NCBI GenBank assembly: GCA_032622095.1
Contig: CP136063.1
Coordinates: 14,363,814 to 14,427,813, forward strand
Origin: Siphonodentalium dalli
Taxonomy: Eukaryota; Mollusca; Scaphopoda; Gadilida; Siphonodentaliidae
Reading direction: 5' to 3'
Length of the DNA stretch: 64,000 nt
Both the position numbers and the translations under genes were made by a program. The notes under the pieces are model-generated. The model searched no databases. It was not told where the DNA came from and worked only from the letters and a program-made list of their open reading frames with translations. Shown here piece after piece: positions 56,901-64,000 of the stretch (position 1 is its first letter; every line of letters begins with the position of its first letter).

Positions 56901-56974
56901 ATGTAAGATTCCGTTCAAATCCTAGATTATGAAGGTAATAAAATCAAAGATGGCGTCCAAGTTTTATATTGACA

Positions 56975-57240
56975 CTCTGTGCATACCGAGTGTACACACC
57001 GGACTGGAAAATCGCAAGTGCTTTATTGCAACTGATCTGTATTTCATAGAGGCTGTATTGTAATATGTATAAGTCAACTGGTTACGTACAACCAATGATG
57101 GAGACCAAAATGGTGGCCATAAAACTAAAAAATGTTCCGATATAATTACCGGCTTCCGAGTTGCAATGTTATGTCATCTGCATGTTATGCGTTTTGTAGC
57201 TTATTCGTTCGTGCATATATGTCTGTTGATAATGTGATCA
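56975..57240 (-). pseudogene. Broken inverted copy of the transmembrane exon (left arm)
   Basis: The minus-strand reading keeps the pattern C-N-S-[ED]-x-G-x-x-I-G-T ... A-x-I-L-V-x-I-I-G-x-T and then has an in-frame TAA where the right copy reads Ser. Small indels also occur upstream of the CNS block. It is the decayed partner of the exon at 60,538-60,774. Confidence 0.65.
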
Positions 57241-57619
57241 GAATCCAATAAAAATGTTGGCATTGAGAAATAAAATGCTCATTTGTTTCTCAAAATCGAC
57301 ATACAATGCCAAATTGCCACAATGGGATAGTGTTTCAACCTGACATCCATTGTGTGGTATACCAGTCAACGTTCTGCTTGGTGATGAAACTGCTGACTTT
57401 TATATTACTACAATACGAATTGAAGCTACAATGCCGACTAAATATATATATTCAATCCCCAATAACCAATGTAGGTGTCCACGGTAATGACTAATTAGAC
57501 CGGCTTACACAAACCGCCAAGCAATGCCAACCAATTTAGAATCCTGATAAGGGCGGGTTTGCAAAGAATGGACAACTTATTTTATATATCTCGCCAATGT
57601 CGTCAATGTGTACTGGGGT

Positions 57620-58828
57620 CATTAATTTTCACGTTCATTGGAGTGATATTCTATTGAAATAACCGAATCAAATCTCAGACAAATCGTTATATTATCGCAG
57701 CTGCTATATATTGTGGATGTATGCTCATTTACTTAAGCAGTTCATTTGAGTAGTTGCTTATCTGTACTTAACTCTATGCCGCTTAATATGCGTGGCTGCA
57801 GGTGTATTAATTATTTTATTGATACACATTGACGACCAATAGTATAATTATTGTTCTGTCTGCTAATGTACTATATATCCTGTATGACTGAGTAGTGGCT
57901 GATGCCTTCGGCGAGTTATATATACGCATTCGCTTCCATATTATTTTATATCTTCCCGGCCGTCCAGAATTCGCGTTGCTATCACAATATGTTTAAACAC
58001 ATTATATGCATTCAGTATTTAACTTCATACAAGGCATTGGTCGTTTTGAATAATATCAAGTTACTTGGAGCTTACCCCGAGAATGTTGCACAGAACCAAC
58101 TTTCAGCGTTTGGTTGGAACAGGTAGAATATCATCAAAACTGACCCCTGATTTGTAAATACTAATGCTTTAAATGATAACGGTAAGTGTGATGTCCCATT
58201 AATTGTGGATGCATGATAGTTGGTCTCACATTGTATGTACCACACGACTCTCCGGCACACGTACACAACTATGATAATCACGTACACTCCCCGAATGGGA
58301 TAAAACTATATCATCCAATTTATATATCAGAATGGAGCAATGTAGGCAATTAACTAAAGATGAAAAGTACAAGGATTAGAAAGCCACACAGTTAAAAGAT
58401 GTGCTAAACATTTCATATACTCAATTGCTCAGCATTAGAATGATGCTTGTCATACTAAAGTTGTCCCTTTCGCTGATGCTGATCCATTTCAACCAACTCG
58501 TTGGTCACATGTTATCAGCCATAGCCGCGGAATCTGTTTTTTAATCAAAATAGAGTATAACCGCTACAGGTAGGACATTCTCAAGAAATATAGTAGCGTG
58601 GAGTACTTTTAACACAAACAATAAGTAGCAGCTCCATTGCATGATCGCCAATTTTCTGCAGTGCAAGCATACGATTGTCACAAATATCAGATAATGTACA
58701 TATGTGTGGTAATTATTGCGTGCATTCATCTACGTAGACGTCCCAGAAAACAGTTGATTTTGAATTCTTATTTTACCTTAATATTGAGGAATTTGAAGCC
58801 GTAATGGGTCGGTATATTTTGAGTAAGT
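57620..58828. other. Non-coding interval inside the inverted duplication
   Basis: No gene supported. AT-rich DNA with frames of at most 74 codons. I could not follow arm-to-arm similarity clearly here. Confidence 0.5.
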
Positions 58829-59044
58829 TTACACTGTGAGCACCAGACAATCAAACCAGGTTCCATCGTTGCATGTGGCGATGGTCCTATATTCGACAAT
58901 GACACACGTTCTTGTTTGAATGTTGGATTGAATGTATGACATATATTGACAATCGCAGTCGGACATTTGATAGCTGTTCACATGTTTGCTCATAATATGG
59001 ATTCTTCGGCGACATGGGGCAAGGCATATAGTAAACTTACACAT
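58829..59044 (-). CDS. Cysteine-rich exon candidate near the palindrome centre
   Basis: About 70 codons on the minus strand with ICLAPC, DCDCQYM, TRTCVIVEY and ATCNDGTWFDC. Eight spaced Cys and a CNDGTW motif suggest a small disulphide-bonded extracellular domain. A plausible acceptor (atatgtgtag) lies just upstream. It would precede the (now broken) left-arm transmembrane exon in the same orientation, consistent with a secreted or membrane protein gene. No family is assigned, and it could be a chance frame. Confidence 0.3.
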   Translation of the reverse strand: MCKFTICLAPCRRRIHIMSKHVNSYQMSDCDCQYMSYIQSNIQTRTCVIVEYRTIATCNDGTWFDCLVLTV

Positions 59045-60160
59045 AGTATCCTACACATATGAAACTTCGAAAGTAGCAACACCCTTTGCTTCCAGCATAT
59101 TAAATTAGTAATATCTCTACTTTCTTATGTGTACACCTGGTAGGAATTTAGATCGAGATACTTCATGCGTTGAAATATGGTACATGTACGTGTAAAATTG
59201 CACACAAATAATTCAAACATGTCTTCAAAATTGTCGATTCTAACTCGCCACCTTATTAAATCGAAAAAAGAAATATTTCTTATAATTTGAATTTAGTCCC
59301 AATATTAATAAAATTCGTCCATTTTTCTATTATATAAACCCATGCCATTCAGTGCCATTTATGAATTACTTATGATAAACAATTAAGTGTTGGGAACAAT
59401 CACGTATCCAGCTGAAGAGTAATTTGATTGCATCATATGATTGATTGGTCAGGTCAATTTAATCCAACAATACTGTCACAGTGAATTACCTATTGCAGCC
59501 CGCGCATGAATCACAACTTCTCGGCTTATCATACTTGGCAGAAATGCTCGCGCACATGTGCCAACCAACATTTTTATAGTGTTCCCCGAGTTGATAGCTA
59601 ATGATCAAATTATGTTCATATAAGATCAGAACATCAACTTAATCGTGTCACCCGGCAGTGTAGATCCGATAGATGTATGTTACTCATTGCTGATAAGTAC
59701 CAGCATGATGAAGTCATTTTATCGGTGGTTAAATTGACTACGAATGGACAGGCCTTATCCAATATGAAATATGGCAGAAATTTATCATTTCTTCGTCTCT
59801 TGACGAAATGGATGAACATCATAACAAAACGCTCAATAGATGTATTAATATATTTCGACAGCGACGTGAAACCTGAACAGCAGGTGTGCAATACAATGAT
59901 ATGGAAGTGAGACCATAAACCTGTGGATTAACTCGTCAACCACTGCTGAGACACACATGACTATAGTACGTTGTGGGAGATTGATTTAAACTATGGGTTG
60001 CAACTGCGAATAGTTCATAAAATATGTATTTGCAACGCACATGTAACCGTTTATTGTTATCTGTTTTAGTTCAGTCTAAATTGCTGGTGATTATTGTCCG
60101 TTATTACATTGGAACATCGCTTCTTTGAACGTAGAAACCAACTACCATCGTAAGCAATTG
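59045..60160. other. Non-coding interval inside the inverted duplication
   Basis: Overlapping frames of 85 (minus, 59,634-59,891) and 77 codons (plus, 59,677-59,910) occupy the same DNA. Neither has recognisable motifs, though the minus frame begins HTCCSGFTSL. I see no other gene. Confidence 0.45.
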
Positions 60161-60537
60161 ACGACATTAGCGGGGTAATGTGAACACAGTTGGCCAACAT
60201 TTTCATATAAACAAAATATCCGCAATTATTGTAGGTCCGTTATCTCCAGACGGTTTACAATTGCGGGTCTAATGGGCTACTAGCATGGAAAAATCTCCCT
60301 TATTTATTGCTAATTGAATATATAACTATTAGTGCATATGCATGTTTTAATCGGCATTGTGGCTTCCATTATTGCTATACTAATGTGGATGTTTTGCAGT
60401 TGTAGCATCGTGTAGCAGAACATTGACATATATTCCACCAAATGATTGGATGTCAGTTTGAAATTCGGTCCTAGTTAGGCAATTTGACATTATATGATGT
60501 CGTTATTTCGATAAATTGATGAACACTTACTATCTTA

Positions 60538-60774
60538 ATGCCCCCAGTTTCTTCAGATACGGATCATGTTGGACACAATGACATATATGTACGAACAAAA
60601 AGCTGCAACAGTCATACCATGTGGTTTTATTGCAACTCAGACGTTGGTCGTTTTATCGGAACAGTTCTGTTTATTTTGGTGGCCATTTTGGTCTTCATCA
60701 TCGGCTTTACGTCGCCAATTGCCTTATACGTATTAAGACACAGACTCCATCCAAGACAAGGCCATATTACATAA
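60538..60774 (+). CDS. Predicted single-pass membrane protein, terminal exon (right arm)
   Basis: A 78-codon frame; an acceptor-like 'ttaatgcccccag' precedes it, so it is more likely a last exon than a complete gene. An extracellular stretch with Cys (KSCNSHTMWFYCNS) leads into a hydrophobic helix at about 39-66 (GTVLFILVAILVFIIGF), followed by a basic tail (RHRLHPRQ): type I single-pass topology. The homologous stretch in the left arm is broken, so this frame has stayed open while its partner decayed, which supports it being real. Family unknown; upstream exons not identified. Confidence 0.45.
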   Translation: MPPVSSDTDHVGHNDIYVRTKSCNSHTMWFYCNSDVGRFIGTVLFILVAILVFIIGFTSPIALYVLRHRLHPRQGHIT

Positions 60775-60965
60775 AGCACTCGCGATGATCTAGTCCGGTT
60801 ATCATACATCTGGTGTATATAGTCAATATAAAAATTGGCGGCCATCTTGTACGCCATTTTGGATTTTAATACCTTCCTAATCTAGGATTTGAACGATATG
60901 TTACATTATCAGTGTCGCCATACAATTCTATACAGTATGACAAGGTAAACTGTGCATTGTCAATT

Positions 60966-62000
60966 TATTTGGTGGACACAAACTGCATGGACACATATAT
61001 GTGGTTATATGTGAAATTGGGGGAGGGTTAAGGTTGTGTCTATTATGTCAATACTTTGAGAGATATAATGTAAGTAGGAACATCATTGTATAGGTGGTAC
61101 CCTTTCATTTCCAAAAAATATAACTTGGAAGAATTCGATAGATATGCTATCTTTGCACAGAGTTGACGCACAACACTTTGTCTGAATCGCCGTGAATGTT
61201 TGACGCGTCACGCTACATACTTTACCATGACGTCACGAAATCAGAACGAAAGCATGAAAACGATATTGAATCTGATTAAGTGTCTATATTCGTTTCATAA
61301 TTTGCAAATATGTTTACAATCTTTCCGATGTTGATGACGCGTTAACCAGTTGGCTTATGCCTCTGAAAATATGTCATTTTTTAGGTAGGGTACCCTATGA
61401 AACATAGCGAAAAGTTATATTTTGTCACCTATATCGGCTCGGCGCCCTCTGAATTCGAAAACTAGAGTAATTATCCCATAAGGAAATGATGGTCGCATAA
61501 ATTCCCCTGTTTGCGACGATCATCCCCAGCACAGCCTAGACTATAACGGTTCTTCTATCATCAAAAGCTTGGACATGATGGTAATTTTATTTCAGTTTGA
61601 TATCGTTTAATCTGTTCATGGTTTTGTGGTGGCGATTCCGTCTTAATCCATTGTTTTTGTCCTTAATGCGTATCACTTGCCATCTGTAATGGCGACATTA
61701 TATAAGAAGCATGTGTATTTGCGTTATATTTATGTTGTTTCAAAACAAGATTTTATACTGTATAAAATTATTGATCACTGTTGTGATGTTTTCGCTCAGT
61801 GAAGTTGTATATTATCCATTGTAATTTTCTGTACTATATTCAATAAGCGCAATTTGATGAGGTTCCCATGATAGTGATAAATAAAACAATAAGATAGAAG
61901 TAATAAGACATCCGTTGGTCGCATGTTTCCAGAGTGGGAAATACATGAGCTCTCCAGTATTATTTTATTTATATTATGTGCTCGTGATTTGTCAACAACG
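60966..62000. other. Non-coding interval
   Basis: No gene or defined repeat seen. Frames are under 60 codons. 'catgacgtcacg' near 61,227 contains a TGACGTCA palindrome. Confidence 0.55.
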
Positions 62001-62580
62001 AAAGCTACAGGTCATACCTTTGGTCAGATCATTATGAAATTTGACATACGGTAACTGTTGACATCAACATTTAGATTGAAACTATTCATTTTAGGGTCAT
62101 TCGGAAAAAACAATATTCAATCCATACTGTTCGTCAACATTAAATTAGTCATGGGTGTTAACATTGACATGTAGATGCGTACGAGTGATTTTGGGGTCAT
62201 TCGGTCAAAAACATGGCCGCCGCCAGATTAAATTTTACTCTTTGCATAACTAAATTGTTTGGCATGGCATACAGGTCGTACCTTTCGTTGGATCGTCACA
62301 ACATTTGTCATGGATGTTAACAATGACATGCATATATAAAAGAGTCATTTTGGGGTCGTTCGGCCGAAAAGCGTGGCCGCCAGCAGCCATATTGGATTTT
62401 ACTCTTTGTATGACTAAATCCTTTAGCACGGGCTACAGGTTGTACCTTTGGTCTGATCAATATGAATTTTCCCATGGCTGTGGCAGTTGGAATGTAGATG
62501 GGAACAAACAGTTTGGGGTTATTCGGACAAAAAACCTGGCTGCCAGTGGCCATCTTGGATTTCAAAATTCAATCCATTAT
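62000..62580. repeat. ~170-bp tandem repeat, about three degenerate units
   Basis: Phases 'acaggtcatacctttggtcagatc' (about 62,009), 'acaggtcgtacctttcgttggatc' (62,271) and 'acaggttgtacctttggtctgatc' (62,438). Each is followed by 'ttttggggtcattcgg(t/c)c(a/g)aaa' and 'catggccgccgcc' / 'gtggccgccagcagcc' / 'ctggctgccagtggcc'. Frames of 113 and 82 codons across it are repeat by-products. Confidence 0.78.
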
Positions 62581-63050
62581 AGTACATGTACTCACCTGCT
62601 TCCAAAGATGTCACACTATTCCACATCATGGACATCCTGTGAATAGATATATGCCTCATATATGAGTGGCTTCATTTGCAGACGGATATTGTGATGAATT
62701 GGAAGTATTTGAAACTAAACTCAGATGTTTATAAGAACCTTGTGGTATATAGAATACCACCGAATCGTATATTTAACATTTAACATGTTTTTTAAAACGA
62801 ATTTCGGGAAAATCTATGGCCCACATCTAGAGGTCACACCAAAGTTCCGTTATTTCAAATGAGGCATAATTATGACATGTTAGGTACGCCAAAAAGATTT
62901 AGTAAAAGATTGCCACCATCTGCCTTGTTTTTAAATGCAACTCAGAATTATTTGAGGGCAAGCAATACACATGTGCATGCCAAATTAAACTATTTTTTTT
63001 TTTTTACTTCAAACTTTTCTCAGTTGTTTTTGATAGAATAACACATTCTG
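62580..63050. other. Non-coding interval
   Basis: No gene. A T-run (about 13 T) lies at 62,992-63,004. Confidence 0.55.
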
Positions 63051-64000
63051 AAGAAAATAACAATGGGGGCCACATCCATATCTTGTTCGTCACAAATGCT
63101 TAAACCGCAACGAAATTTGGCCCAATGTGCACATGAGTATTTACATGGGTTTTGAAATATATATTTTATATTCAGCCCCATTACTTTATTAAAAATTACC
63201 TCCATAATCCAAGATGGCCGCTGTTTTGTTCTAACTTATACAAATTTCAGCCATATATTCATCACAAAGGCTCATACTTCTATGACACGTTGGACAAATA
63301 TGCATAAATTGAGTATTCACGTGGGTTTTAGAATACATTAATTCATATGTAGCTCCGTTAGTTGATTCAAAATGGCAGCCAAAATTTATGATGGCCCCTT
63401 TTTGTTCCAAAATACATTATATTTAGCTATTTATTCATCACACAAGGCACAAACTGTTATGAGATTTGGCCAGAACTGTGCACATTGAATATTTTTAAAG
63501 CGGGTTTTGTAATACTTATATCATATTTAGTTATGTTATTTGATTCAAAATGGTGCCAAAATCCAAGATGGCCGCCATTGGACAAATGTGCACTTTGAGT
63601 ATTGAGTATTTAAGAGGGTTTTGTATATTTAACGCTGATATTTTATTTTTGTGTTAAGGTTATCATTTTTATAAATAAAATTACTAAATTGTTATATTAT
63701 AATAAGTCAAATTACATCGTGGATTTTGGCGGCCATTTTTAATAAAAAACAGAGCTAAATATGAAATATGTATTCAGAAACCCATGTAAGTACTCAATAT
63801 GTGCACATTTCGCAAATTATCATTGTAGTTTGAGCCTTTGTAACTAATAAATAGCCGGATATAATGGGTTTTGGAACAAAAAGTCGGCCATCTTGAATTT
63901 TGGCAGCCATGTGGAATCAAATAACAAAGCTAAATATGAAATATTTATTTCAAAAACCGAAGCAAATACTTAAATACTTGCACATTTTGCCAAATCTCAT
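63050..64000. repeat. Inverted pair of ~176-bp tandem repeat arrays
   Basis: 63,050-63,600 holds three forward units ('ccaagatggccgct' near 63,210, 'tttatgatggccc' near 63,386, 'ccaagatggccgcc' near 63,565) with shared 'gtgcacat', 'gtattt', 'gggttttg', 'atatttagct' and 'tattcatcac' blocks. 63,715-64,000 carries the same units in reverse complement ('ggcggccattttt', 'ggccatcttgaattttggcagcc'). About 100 bp separate the two arms. The right edge runs out of the window. Confidence 0.8.

Larger units (their letters stand above)
56905..60965. repeat. Diverged inverted duplication, about 4 kb across
   Basis: The left arm (about 56,905-57,620) is the reverse complement of the right arm (about 60,160-60,960). 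Landmarks are 'cgttcaaatcctagatta' (left 56,913) against the complement of 'taatctaggatttgaacg' (right, about 60,878), then 'aaaat(g)gcgt', 'accggact', 'agtgcttta', 'gaccaaaatgg', 'tgttccgata', 'gacatatat', 'ggcaatttg', 'ggatgtca' and 'attgacgacatt'. Identity is perhaps 70-75% with many indels. Arms mirror around about 58.89 kb; homology near the centre is unclear. Confidence 0.8.

Noticed and set aside
62305-62646. 113-codon ORF
   Set aside because: Spans a degenerate 170-bp tandem repeat, with an opposing 82-codon frame over the same DNA.

Overview
The window is eukaryotic nuclear DNA, most likely from a bivalve or another mollusc. It is AT-rich, its genes carry canonical spliceosomal junctions, and it holds an APE-type LINE, a Ty3/gypsy element and many short dispersed repeats of a kind known from bivalve genomes: units built around 'ggccataactct', a CCGCCCGT microsatellite, and 'caagatggccgcc' units. 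A Mab-21/cGAS-like gene, a family strongly expanded in bivalves, fits this. The species cannot be named from the sequence alone.

Layout. 1-21.7 kb is one tandem satellite with a 41-bp unit (about 525 copies). It is organised into higher-order blocks that have been duplicated in several sizes (573 bp near the left edge; 3,623, 3,051, 2,950, 1,850, 1,653 and 1,354 bp between recurring variant units). It decays between 21.69 and 21.95 kb and stops next to the stop codon of a minus-strand gene exon (21,956-23,353), which encodes a predicted helical plus beta-propeller-like protein with a very recent in-frame 180-bp duplication. 23.4-26.5 kb is non-coding, with a 130-bp tandem repeat and a tRNA-derived SINE. 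26.5-31.7 kb is a minus-strand, nearly full-length LINE (ORF1, endonuclease, RT) with a few disabling lesions. 33.3-33.9 kb holds a roughly 340-bp dispersed repeat that recurs at 53.1-53.6 kb.

34,051-44,911 is a young Ty3/gypsy LTR retrotransposon. It has 509/507-bp LTRs that differ by two substitutions and one 2-bp indel, and a GTAG target duplication. It carries an extra 184-residue ORF ahead of gag, a gag with a PPxY motif and a CCHC knuckle, and a textbook -1 frameshift signal into pol. A single in-frame stop lies between protease and RT. Downstream are a 211-residue ORF ending near an A20 run, a nested dispersed repeat and a second copy of part of the protease region. 44.9-47.8 kb is dispersed repeat DNA. 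47.85-49.83 kb is a decayed relative (integrase end, acidic tail, two membrane-segment ORFs).

50-55.3 kb is a mosaic of dispersed repeats, including a long-inverted-repeat element inserted at TTAA inside another repeat whose empty site is also in this window. 55,356-56,776 (minus) is the last exon of a Mab-21/cGAS-like nucleotidyltransferase, the clearest host gene. 56.9-60.96 kb is a diverged inverted duplication about 4 kb across; its right arm has an open transmembrane exon and its left arm a broken copy. 62.0-64.0 kb is tandem and inverted 'caagatggccgcc'-type repeats.

The most informative new material is the retrotransposon's coding strategy (extra 5' ORF, frameshift signal, PPxY motifs, 3' ORF, shared acidic-tail motif), the cGAS-like gene with an unusual His/Cys cluster, the inverted duplication, and the higher-order satellite.
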